Below, one piece after another: positions 1 to 5,692 of a stretch of DNA of 5,709 nt; the stretch's first letter is position 1; each line of letters opens with the position of its first letter. The notes under the pieces are model-generated. The model did no database searches, was not told the origin of the DNA, and saw only the letters and a program-made list of their open reading frames with translations. The position numbers and the translations under genes are program-made. Origin of the DNA: an uncultured Porphyromonadaceae bacterium (GTDB lineage: Bacteria; Bacteroidota; Bacteroidia; Bacteroidales; Muribaculaceae); NCBI GenBank assembly GCA_947175225.1, contig CAMWLX010000237.1, positions 1 through 5,709 of the forward strand, written 5' to 3'.

Positions 1-48
1 CACCGCTTGACGTGTGATGAGTGCGAAGTGAACCAATACAGAAAATAA
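1..48 (+). CDS. Possible 3' end of an upstream gene (partial, unidentified)
   Basis: The first forward frame is open from the window edge to a TAA at 46-48 and would encode the last 15 residues of a protein, ending HRLTCDECEVNQYRK. The other two forward frames are stopped by TGA within the first 17 bases. The stretch is less AT-rich than the 29 bases that follow, which look intergenic. It contains a CxxC pair (CDEC) that could be half of a metal site, but 15 residues are too few to name a family. An open frame this short arises by chance about half the time, so the call rests mainly on composition and on its position before an AT-rich spacer. Confidence 0.35.
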   Translation, partial: HRLTCDECEVNQYRK

Positions 49-77
49 GTAATTTAATAATATAAAAATAATGTAAC

Positions 78-674
78 ATGAAACAATCAAACTTTCTGAA
101 AACACTTTCACTATTTTTTGTGGTGATAGTCACAATGTTTACCTTAGCAAGCTGCTCATCCGACAAGGATGAACCCGAAAACCCGGATAATTCCGGATCT
201 GGATTCGGAACCGAAGCAATGATTCCTTATTCCTCGCTTCCCGGAACTTGGATTATCGAAAGCATCAAGGATTCCGAAACAGGAAAAGTTATATCTATAA
301 ACCAAACAATAAAAATAAATAATTTTGAACCTAAGCAGGAACCATCTAATGTTGTGACTAATCAAGGATATCAAGTTTGGGCTGAGACATACTTTGATGT
401 CCTTAGTTATCAGAATCTGGAAAAAGAAGAAAATAGTTATATTATTATTGGTTTCAGCAAGTATGAGAATAAAGTTCTTCAATCTTCTTTAGTATACAGC
501 GTAACTTTCCCGGTGACAATCAAGAATGATGATTCTAACATAATTAAGAGTTTCTCTTTGGCTGATCTTCATCTTTCTGGAAAACAATTGGTGGCAAAGG
601 AAAGTGCTTATGGTATGATGGAAGGAACAAATGCTATTCATGTTTCAGGCTCTGTTACTATGAAGAAACTTTAA
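78..674 (+). CDS. Lipocalin-like outer-membrane lipoprotein, function unknown
   Basis: This 198-residue protein starts with a type II signal peptide: basic MKQSNFLK, a hydrophobic core at residues 9-23, and the lipobox LASC with the lipidated Cys at 26. The residues after it (SSDKDEPE) are rich in Asp/Glu, like the lipoprotein export signals that send Bacteroidetes lipoproteins to the cell surface, so surface display is plausible. After a flexible Pro/Asn/Ser/Gly linker (about 32-46), the mature part begins SLPGTWIIESIKD, a pattern typical of the first strand of lipocalin-like beta-barrels (Gly-x-Trp). Alternating hydrophobic strands continue to the C-terminal GSVTMKKL. No catalytic motif is visible. 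The start is the first Met before the signal peptide, and no clear ribosome site precedes it, as is common in this phylum. It lies 16 bases before the next lipoprotein gene, so the two are probably co-transcribed. The lipoprotein call is firm; lipocalin-like is inference. Confidence 0.85.
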   Translation: MKQSNFLKTLSLFFVVIVTMFTLASCSSDKDEPENPDNSGSGFGTEAMIPYSSLPGTWIIESIKDSETGKVISINQTIKINNFEPKQEPSNVVTNQGYQVWAETYFDVLSYQNLEKEENSYIIIGFSKYENKVLQSSLVYSVTFPVTIKNDDSNIIKSFSLADLHLSGKQLVAKESAYGMMEGTNAIHVSGSVTMKKL

Positions 675-690
675 ATTACAAAGTATTATA

Positions 691-1326
691 ATGAAACAGT
701 TTTATTTCATTTTATTTATATTACTGATACTCATCAGTTCGTGTAGTTCAAGCTCTAAAGGGGATCAAGCAGATGACAAGTCCACAGAGCAAGTAACTGC
801 TGTTGTTGACAGCCTTATATCCACAGAGTCGGATATGAAACTGGTGTCGTTGTCCGTAGTCAAAGCACCAATGCCATCCTTTATGGCAGACGAAGTTCAA
901 CCGGCGATTAAACAGTCAGCTGAAATGATGGCAGCTTACATTTTCAGTAAGGCTCTTACAGGCGATAAGAACTCTGATTCCAAAGATGAGTTTAGAGAAG
1001 CTGTCATCGCAATGGGTGCGCCACTTCGTGAAGCCATGAAAAAGTATGAAGATGAAAATCATCCTGACTTTGTTTTTGGTCTGGCCAATGTTGTCAATAC
1101 AAAAGACACTACACAAAAAGAAAGACGATTGTTCGTCTTTGAGGAAAATGACCTCAAGAATGCAAAGCGAATCGAGAAGTTTTCCAAGAAAAATATGTCA
1201 GACGTAGGAATGATCATAGCTCTGGCCTATGGAGATCAGATTGATGTTGAAAATAAAGATCTGAAGCTTGAAGAAGTAGAATTCATCAAAAATAACCCTA
1301 TCTTGAAATTTATAGTTGAAGAATAA
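691..1326 (+). CDS. Lipoprotein of unknown function
   Basis: This 211-residue protein carries a lipoprotein signal peptide: MKQF, a very hydrophobic stretch at residues 4-15, and a lipobox-like ISSC with Cys at 18. A Ser-rich stretch and the acidic run DQADDK follow. The mature part is mostly charged and predicted helical, with an Ala/Met-rich helix near 66-90 (QPAIKQSAEMMAAYIFSKAL), a second helix at about 99-121, a short strand RRLFVFEE at 146-152, and a strongly acidic C-terminus ending FIVEE. I recognise no domain and see no catalytic residues. It is 16 bases downstream of the lipocalin-like lipoprotein gene and 5 bases upstream of the next secreted-protein gene, so the three look like one transcription unit. 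A periplasmic or surface-anchored accessory protein is the most that can be inferred. Confidence 0.82.
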   Translation: MKQFYFILFILLILISSCSSSSKGDQADDKSTEQVTAVVDSLISTESDMKLVSLSVVKAPMPSFMADEVQPAIKQSAEMMAAYIFSKALTGDKNSDSKDEFREAVIAMGAPLREAMKKYEDENHPDFVFGLANVVNTKDTTQKERRLFVFEENDLKNAKRIEKFSKKNMSDVGMIIALAYGDQIDVENKDLKLEEVEFIKNNPILKFIVEE

Positions 1327-1331
1327 ACATT

Positions 1332-1961
1332 ATGAAAAACCTAACATTCTTTCTTTTTGCATTGATTTCTTCCCTTATGGTCAATGCTCAGACACAGGCC
1401 GACTCGATCAAAGAAGCATACAATAAGATCTCTGATCTCGAAAACCGGATTACTCTTCAGGATACCCGGATAGCCAAGCTCCTACAGCAGGTTGATGAAG
1501 TAACAAAACAGAATCTCGCCCTGAAGAAGAATCTCAATCTAACTCCGACGGTCGCCACCGCCAAGGCAGGTGATATCATCGAATACAGAATTATTGAAGT
1601 GACCGGAGATCCCGAAACGAATACAGTCCACATGGTGATGATAGCCGACAATATATCCGGTATCGATAAGAGTATAAGATATCCATATTATCAGGTAGTG
1701 GATGACCAAGGTCACGGCTATGAAAACTCGCTCACCAATCAAAGATTCATTATGAAAGTAGAAGGGGAATCGAATCATTTAGTAGGGCACGATCTGCAGC
1801 ATCACCCGAACGCCCCCTACTCTATCGACATCTATCTCAACGACTGCACCCCCGACACCCAATATGTAAAATACTTCTCCATGGAGATAACCGACGGACC
1901 CAAACATCACACTGCCGTCTTTGAAAACCTCCCCATCAAATGGAAAAAAGGTTTATCATGA
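1332..1961 (+). CDS. Secreted protein with coiled coil and C-terminal beta-rich domain
   Basis: This 209-residue protein has a cleavable signal peptide (residues 1-19, likely cut at VNA|Q before Gln20) and no lipobox Cys. Residues 24-68 form a heptad-rich coiled coil (ISDLENRITLQDTRIAKLLQ and onward), which suggests oligomerisation or a spacer. From about residue 78 (AGDIIEYRIIEVTGDPETNT) the sequence becomes a run of beta strands with conserved-looking turns, including YQVVDDQGHGYEN near 120-132 and the closing EITDGPKHHTAVFENLPIKW. The pattern resembles the Ig-like folds of secreted DUF4352-type proteins, but this is a judgement by eye. It follows the second lipoprotein by only 5 bases. Its base composition is clearly more GC-rich toward the 3' end (around 1800-1900) than the ATPase gene downstream. 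The product is presumably periplasmic or outer-membrane associated; function unknown. Confidence 0.83.
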   Translation: MKNLTFFLFALISSLMVNAQTQADSIKEAYNKISDLENRITLQDTRIAKLLQQVDEVTKQNLALKKNLNLTPTVATAKAGDIIEYRIIEVTGDPETNTVHMVMIADNISGIDKSIRYPYYQVVDDQGHGYENSLTNQRFIMKVEGESNHLVGHDLQHHPNAPYSIDIYLNDCTPDTQYVKYFSMEITDGPKHHTAVFENLPIKWKKGLS

Positions 1962-1982
1962 ACTATTTATTCGATATTAATA

Positions 1983-1996
1983 TGTAAATGTTTACA
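1983..1996. promoter_or_regulatory. Inverted repeat TGTAAA-TG-TTTACA, candidate operator
   Basis: A perfect 6-base inverted repeat with a 2-base centre lies in the 76-base gap between the secreted-protein gene and the ATPase gene, 41 bases before the ATPase start codon. Its short spacing is typical of a dimeric repressor site rather than of a terminator, and no T-run follows. The 13 bases 1980-1992 recur exactly at 5678-5690 at the end of the window, again within an inverted repeat. No convincing TAnnTTTG -7 box is visible in this gap; a TATAAT-like string overlaps 1998-2003. An operator for the ATPase operon is inference. Confidence 0.4.
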
Positions 1997-2037
1997 CTAT
2001 AATTCACTGAAAAAGGTAGAGTTGACTGAATTATTTA

Positions 2038-2967
2038 ATGGAGAAGACTTTGTTTATCTTGGAAATAATTGGTTTGATAATAGGGTTGGCATTAGCGTTG
2101 ATGGCTTACCTTATTGTCAATAGAAATAGCTCAGTTATCAGGTTTCCTGAATTGAGTTTGATGGATGGAGATAAGCCAAATAGACTTATATTATGTCTTC
2201 GAAGAATAATTTTATCGAGAAAAAAGAAATTGTCCTTAGATATTGGTTATGTAAAAGAATTCAATTTTGGAACTTATCTTGTTATGCTCGCTCAGACAGA
2301 AAAAGCTATTGATAAAGGGAAGAGTATTTCTCTTTTTTCTAAGAGACCTCTAAGCTCCAGTGTGAGACGAACTCTAATGATCACAAGAGAGAATTCTCAA
2401 ACATACCATCAACATCTTACCGGATTGGATTCCAGATTTATTAAGAAGTCAGATATTTCCCTCCAAGTGTTAGAGAATATTACTAAAGATCTTCGTAAAA
2501 TAGGTGTAAAAGACTATTTTGAACTTAACACTATGATCACTGAGATTCTGGGTAATGCTATTGAACATGGCTTGCGAGGACTTAATATCAATTGGTGGAT
2601 GTATCATAATATAGAAAAGAATTCTATGAGACTTATCTTTGTTGATATGGGAATGGGTATAATCTCCTCCTATCGTTCTGCTGGAATAGGTCTGTTTGAT
2701 TCTGATCAAACATTAATTTTAAAAGCTTTTAATGGTAAGGCTGGATCTTCAACTAAAGAACACAATCGAGGTCGTGGACTTCCTCAGATAGGGTATATGG
2801 TAAAAAATAATTTAATTTCAGATTTTGTATTAATAACAAATCGCGTCTCATTGCGTTTTAGTAATAGAGGGTACGAACTTAAAAGTCATCCAGACTTTGT
2901 TGGAACGTATTATTCATGGACCGTTAATAAAGATAATTTTGAGAGATGGAAATCATATATAATGTAG
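2038..2967 (+). CDS. Membrane-anchored GHKL-type ATP-binding protein (HATPase_c)
   Basis: This 309-residue protein has one N-terminal transmembrane helix (about residues 6-27), so the rest is probably cytoplasmic. The C-terminal half is a Bergerat-fold ATPase: an N box with E169, N173 and E176-H177-G178; a G1 box D203-MGMG-I208; a G2 box N243-RGRGLPQI; and a late GT pair at 289-290. Because all nucleotide-binding motifs are present, ATP binding is likely. The set is closest to anti-sigma-factor-type or histidine-kinase-like ATPases, but I see no phospho-acceptor His (H-box) dimerisation helix, so a classic sensor kinase is unlikely. Residues 64-100 have a beta-alpha-beta pattern (LSLDIG, then GTYLVMLAQTEKA, then KGKSISL) that recalls a STAS domain. 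The gene overlaps the STAS-like gene downstream by 22 bases. It is visibly more AT-rich than umuC. Serine kinase activity toward its neighbour is a hypothesis; a purely structural ATPase is an alternative. Confidence 0.88.
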   Translation: MEKTLFILEIIGLIIGLALALMAYLIVNRNSSVIRFPELSLMDGDKPNRLILCLRRIILSRKKKLSLDIGYVKEFNFGTYLVMLAQTEKAIDKGKSISLFSKRPLSSSVRRTLMITRENSQTYHQHLTGLDSRFIKKSDISLQVLENITKDLRKIGVKDYFELNTMITEILGNAIEHGLRGLNINWWMYHNIEKNSMRLIFVDMGMGIISSYRSAGIGLFDSDQTLILKAFNGKAGSSTKEHNRGRGLPQIGYMVKNNLISDFVLITNRVSLRFSNRGYELKSHPDFVGTYYSWTVNKDNFERWKSYIM

Positions 2968-3269
2968 CCGAAAATTACGGTAAAATATTGGGCGGTAGAT
3001 GGAGAAGATTGGGACCTAAGTCAGGAGAAGACTTTTATGAATCAGTTTTAGAACCGGCTTTTAAAAAAGCAAAAGAAAATAATGATTCCTTAAAGTTTAT
3101 GCTTGATGGCACTACTGGGTATCCAAGTTCTTTTCTTGACCAGTCTTTTGGTGAGTTGGCAAGAAACTATGGAGTAGACGAAGTAAGGAAAGTGGTGACA
3201 TTTGAAACTAAGGTTTTTCAGTGGGTTGTTGATTATATAAATCGACAAATATGGGACAAGTCAGAATAG
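2946..3269 (+). CDS. STAS-like domain protein (DUF4325 type)
   Basis: This small soluble protein has 107 residues. It has the features I associate with the STAS-like DUF4325 family: a Gly/Arg-rich opening (GGRWRRLGPKSGEDF, 16-30), a helix 31-44, a strand LKFMLDG (49-55), the signature YPSSFLDQSFGELARNYG (59-76), and a final strand VRKVVTFE. In classical STAS anti-anti-sigma proteins such as SpoIIAA, a Ser at the equivalent strand-helix turn is phosphorylated by a GHKL kinase. Ser61 and Ser62 here are the obvious candidates, and a GHKL ATPase is encoded immediately upstream. The ATG lies inside the ATPase gene (22-base overlap), with GAGAG directly before it, which suggests translational coupling. 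The gene overlaps the next one by 19 bases. The family call is by motif recognition; the partner role is inferred from gene order. Confidence 0.82.
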   Translation: MEIIYNVAENYGKILGGRWRRLGPKSGEDFYESVLEPAFKKAKENNDSLKFMLDGTTGYPSSFLDQSFGELARNYGVDEVRKVVTFETKVFQWVVDYINRQIWDKSE

Positions 3270-3802
3270 AGAAAACCGTTCTTTGGGAGATTATTGGATT
3301 CACAGCCGTAGTGTTTTCGATTTTAGGATTTATTGGAGCTAAGGTAGTTAGATTTGGATTGACTTATTCAAAAGACATTTCTATCGCTGACATATTAAAT
3401 ATCATCATTACTTCGGTTGTGACTCTTACTGCTGCTTGGTATTTATCAAAAAAGTTAAGTGAAGATCGGTTTACTAAGGAAATAGCTATTTCTGATCTTA
3501 AAGAAATAGAGCAAAATGTTGCTGAGATAATTCATAAGGTTCAAGTTAATGATCAGAATTTGGTAAATGATTTGATGATGTTGATCAATCACCTTCAACA
3601 ACTATTGCTTAGGTTTGATCGTACATGTAAATTTGAACGAGATGAGCAATCAGTAAATAGGATAAATAACAGATTTCTGGCACTTTATGGTTGTGCAACA
3701 AACTTTGGAGATGACCCTATAGATCCACAATTTGTTATACAAAATGGTAATGATCTTATCGTTGAAATTCGAGATACAATTTCTAATATTAATAAATTGT
3801 AG
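3251..3802 (+). CDS. Two-TM membrane protein with helical cytoplasmic tail, unknown function
   Basis: This 183-residue protein has two hydrophobic helices, about 11-34 (LWEIIGFTAVVFSILGFIGA) and 45-65 (IADILNIIITSVVTLTAAWY), joined by a short loop. KK at 67-68 after the second helix suggests both termini are cytoplasmic. The remaining residues, 66-183, are charged and mostly helical, with a likely coiled coil around 80-122 (EIEQNVAEIIHKV, then LMMLINHLQQLLLRF) and a second helical block at 166-183. Neither a signal peptide cleavage site nor catalytic motifs are seen, and I do not recognise the family. Its start overlaps the STAS-like gene by 19 bases, so it is the third member of the same translationally coupled operon. 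A membrane effector or sensor that the ATPase/STAS-like pair acts on is a reasonable but untested reading. Small two-TM proteins with coiled tails also occur as pore-type effectors in defence operons. Confidence 0.78.
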   Translation: MGQVRIEKTVLWEIIGFTAVVFSILGFIGAKVVRFGLTYSKDISIADILNIIITSVVTLTAAWYLSKKLSEDRFTKEIAISDLKEIEQNVAEIIHKVQVNDQNLVNDLMMLINHLQQLLLRFDRTCKFERDEQSVNRINNRFLALYGCATNFGDDPIDPQFVIQNGNDLIVEIRDTISNINKL

Positions 3803-3825
3803 ATATAATAGTTAAGAAAGTTTGT

Positions 3826-3847
3826 TAAGACTAATAATTATAGCTTA
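3826..3847. terminator. Weak AT-rich hairpin in the convergent gap
   Basis: Between the membrane-protein gene and the oppositely oriented umuC, TAAG(A)CTA can pair with TAGCTTA around a 7-base loop, giving 7 pairs with one bulged A. It sits in the middle of the 47-base convergent gap, where a bidirectional terminator would be expected. The stem is AT-rich and neither strand has a convincing U-run directly after it, so it may not terminate. Confidence 0.25.
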
Positions 3848-3849
3848 GT

Positions 3850-5145
3850 TCAATTAATTAAAAACGCGTCTAAGGATGTTGTGTAGTCCGGTGACTTCAT
3901 AGCTCGTTTTATCGCGTGAGAGAACTTGACGCTCTTTCCCTTTTCGTCTTTCTGCGGATATTGTTGAGCAGCCAACATAACTGTGTCTGCTCCTAATCGT
4001 CGGTTGATCTCGTCCATGGCGTCAGATACTGACCGATATTTTTGACTTCTGTTCTGATCATAGTCGAAGAGATCCGGCTGGATCACTTCCCCGGAAGAAA
4101 TATCCGAGACCATTACCCCGGCTCTTTTGTAATGGATGCCTGGTTTGACGATAGTACTCAGAACTTCAAGAGCTGCAGTCACAAGTTCAGTAGTGGTGAA
4201 CGTTGGAGTAGAAAAATAATAACTGGCACTATTGGAATAATAGGGCAAATCTTCTCTGAAGTAGTTGGCTTGTACAAATACCATTAGCACACCGCACGAC
4301 GATTTTTGTTTCCGGAGCTTTGCCGCACATCTGGCAGCATAATTGGCTACATGTGGCTTGATCTCTTCAATGGTAGTCAGCATCTCAGGAAAGCTACGGC
4401 TTGTCATTATGCTCTGTTTTTTCCGTCCTTCCATTTCATCGATACCTGTTACACTGTATCCATTAAGCTCCAGCCATGTTCTTTCAGCTGGCAGATGATA
4501 TTTGTTTTTTACCCACTTTCGAGACTTAAGGGAAAAGTCCCATGCTGTGGTTATACCAGATAATGCAAGACTTTTACCGATCCTTCTTCCGATGCCCCAA
4601 ACATCGCACACTTCAAATAACCTCAAAGCCTTAATACGCTGCTCATCTGTTCGGATGAAGCAGCATTTGTTGTATCCCGGATATTTCTTAGCAAACTTAC
4701 TTGCAACCTTCGCAAGTGTCTTTGTCTTTGCGATACCTAAACTTACAGGCACACCAGTCCATTTCCAGATCTTCTTAGCCAATCGTTCGCCCCATTCCTT
4801 CAAGGTCGATTCATCCATTCCTTGCAGATCAAGAAAGGCTTCGTCTATTGAGTACTGATGAGCATTGGGTGCTTCTTCTCTAAGGATTGCCATTATCCTT
4901 GCTGATAGATCACCATAGAGTTTATAGTTTGAAGAGAATGCCGTGATGCCTGAGTTGGGATATTGCTCCAGCATCTGATAGTAGGGGAGTCCCATCTTTA
5001 TTCCCATTGCCTTAGCCTCTCTGGATCTTGCCACAACGCATCCGTCGTTGTTACTCAATACAACGACAGGCTTTCCGTTCAGATCGGGTCTGAATACCCT
5101 CTCACAAGAGCAGAAAAAGTTGTCACAATCCACGAGTGCCCACAT
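3850..5145 (-). CDS. umuC: UmuC-type Y-family translesion DNA polymerase
   Basis: This is the catalytic subunit of a Pol V-like error-prone polymerase, which with cleaved UmuD bypasses DNA lesions. From the Met at 5145 it has 431 residues, close to the roughly 420 usual for UmuC. Palm residues are intact: Asp6 in MWALVDCDNFF, and Asp101-Glu102 in the SIDEAFLDL motif, matching the known Asp6 and Asp101 positions of E. coli UmuC. A helix-hairpin-helix (about 181-196, DVWGIGRRIGKSLAL), a little-finger region (about 246-350), a beta-clamp-binding motif QPDLF at 356-360, and a DUF4113-like UmuC C-terminal tail follow. An in-frame Met at 5172 would add nine residues (MKDYLNFAD). I prefer 5145 because it fits family numbering and because a TAATTTTG promoter box (5158-5151) lies between the two Mets. 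The gene is divergent from umuD rather than downstream of it, and convergent with the membrane-protein gene. Confidence 0.96.
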   Translation of the reverse strand: MWALVDCDNFFCSCERVFRPDLNGKPVVVLSNNDGCVVARSREAKAMGIKMGLPYYQMLEQYPNSGITAFSSNYKLYGDLSARIMAILREEAPNAHQYSIDEAFLDLQGMDESTLKEWGERLAKKIWKWTGVPVSLGIAKTKTLAKVASKFAKKYPGYNKCCFIRTDEQRIKALRLFEVCDVWGIGRRIGKSLALSGITTAWDFSLKSRKWVKNKYHLPAERTWLELNGYSVTGIDEMEGRKKQSIMTSRSFPEMLTTIEEIKPHVANYAARCAAKLRKQKSSCGVLMVFVQANYFREDLPYYSNSASYYFSTPTFTTTELVTAALEVLSTIVKPGIHYKRAGVMVSDISSGEVIQPDLFDYDQNRSQKYRSVSDAMDEINRRLGADTVMLAAQQYPQKDEKGKSVKFSHAIKRAMKSPDYTTSLDAFLIN

Positions 5146-5150
5146 ATCTG

Positions 5151-5181
5151 CAAAATTAAGGTAATCTTTCAAATTTCACAA
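5151..5181 (-). promoter_or_regulatory. Candidate umuC promoter (TTG, 20-base spacer, TAATTTTG)
   Basis: Read on the reverse strand, TAATTTTG at 5158-5151 fits the Bacteroidetes -7 consensus TAnnTTTG. A TTG at 5181-5179 lies 20 bases upstream, matching the usual -33 spacing. Only five bases separate the -7 box from the preferred umuC ATG at 5145, so transcription would start almost at the start codon. No E. coli-type (CTGT-N8-ACAG) or Gram-positive (GAAC-N4-GTTC) LexA box is visible nearby. Confidence 0.55.
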
Positions 5182-5186
5182 GTGGA

Positions 5187-5220
5187 TTGATAGATTTAAC
5201 ATTTCTTTTTTGTAATTTTG
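5187..5220 (+). promoter_or_regulatory. Candidate umuD promoter (TAATTTTG -7 box)
   Basis: TAATTTTG at 5213-5220 is an exact match to the Bacteroidetes -7 consensus TAnnTTTG and ends four bases before the umuD ATG. The best upstream element is a TTG at 5187-5189, but its 23-base spacer is longer than usual, so the -33 contact may be weak and activator- or derepression-dependent. The box mirrors the one in front of umuC. Confidence 0.5.
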
Positions 5221-5224
5221 TACC

Positions 5225-5662
5225 ATGAAGGAATTGGAAATATATAGTGGAAGCTTTGAAACTATTCTGGAGCTTCCTTATGCCGACGAAGGAATAAGAG
5301 CCGGGTTCCCATCCCCGGCGCAGGATTATATGGACAAAACTCTTGATTTTAACCGAGAACTCATCCAACATCCATCTGCAACATTTTATGCAAAGGTTGT
5401 CGGTCTCTCAATGATTAATGCCGGAATAAATGAAGGAGACATAATTGTAATTGATCGTTCTCTTGAGCCGAGACAGAACGATATTGTTGTTGCGTTTGTG
5501 GATGGAGAATTTACAATGAAATATCTTGACCTAAGCGAAAAAGATCAAGGTGTTGTTTGGTTACGTCCCGGTAACGATGATTTCCCTGCTTTCCGGATCA
5601 CTTCTGATTATGAACTAACGATTTGGGGAGTAGTGTCTAACGTAATAAAAAAACTCAGATAA
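5225..5662 (+). CDS. umuD: UmuD-type self-cleaving S24 peptidase (Pol V accessory subunit)
   Basis: This 145-residue protein is about the length of E. coli UmuD (139). It has the LexA/UmuD S24 layout: a short N-terminal arm, the self-cleavage dipeptide Ala26-Gly27 in GIRAGFPSPAQDY, the catalytic Ser62 in VVGLSMINAGI, and the general-base Lys99 in GEFTMKYL. These positions are close to the Ser60 and Lys97 of E. coli UmuD. A closing ELTIWGVVSNVI strand completes the fold. It lacks a DNA-binding helix-turn-helix, so it is UmuD rather than LexA or a phage repressor. RecA-stimulated self-cleavage to UmuD', which then joins UmuC, is the established family role. The gene is transcribed away from umuC with 79 bases between the start codons. 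No ribosome-binding site precedes the ATG, and the TAATTTTG box four bases upstream points to a leaderless mRNA. Another S24 peptidase of mobile-element origin is possible, but the umuC neighbour argues against that. Confidence 0.95.
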   Translation: MKELEIYSGSFETILELPYADEGIRAGFPSPAQDYMDKTLDFNRELIQHPSATFYAKVVGLSMINAGINEGDIIVIDRSLEPRQNDIVVAFVDGEFTMKYLDLSEKDQGVVWLRPGNDDFPAFRITSDYELTIWGVVSNVIKKLR

Positions 5663-5670
5663 AATTAATA

Positions 5671-5692
5671 GTAACATATATGTAAATGTTAC
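5671..5692. promoter_or_regulatory. Inverted repeat GTAACAT-N8-ATGTTAC downstream of umuD
   Basis: Perfect 7-base arms flank 8 bases, starting 8 bases after the umuD stop codon. Inside it lies TGTAAATGTTACA (5681-5693), which closely resembles the repeat at 1983-1996 and shares 13 identical bases with it (5678-5690). It is AT-rich and followed by AAAGC rather than a T-run, so a protein-binding site for the next, unseen gene is more likely than an intrinsic terminator. The window ends 17 bases later, so the target gene cannot be checked. Confidence 0.4.

Noticed and set aside
72..79. TGTAACAT overlapping the first start codon, similar to the downstream palindrome arms
   Set aside because: The reverse-complement match to 5686-5693 is only eight bases, with no second arm, so it is expected by chance in AT-rich DNA.
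156..482. Reverse 108-residue frame across the first lipoprotein gene
   Set aside because: It is antisense to a gene with a clear signal peptide and lipobox, and has no start context or family resemblance.
2038..2967. ATPase gene read as a two-component histidine kinase
   Set aside because: The Bergerat motifs are present but there is no H-box dimerisation helix before the N box and no response regulator nearby.
4042..4858. Forward open frames of 81-118 residues inside umuC
   Set aside because: They lie wholly opposite a conserved polymerase gene, lack recognisable domains, and are shadows of its reverse-strand coding.
5146..5172. Nine-residue longer umuC start (MKDYLNFAD)
   Set aside because: Family numbering (Asp6, Asp101, clamp motif near 357) fits the Met at 5145, and the probable -7 box lies between the two Mets, so the longer start would be upstream of the promoter box.
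5225..5662. S24 peptidase as a LexA or phage CI-type repressor
   Set aside because: It has only about 25 residues before the cleavage site, too short for a helix-turn-helix domain, and it neighbours umuC.
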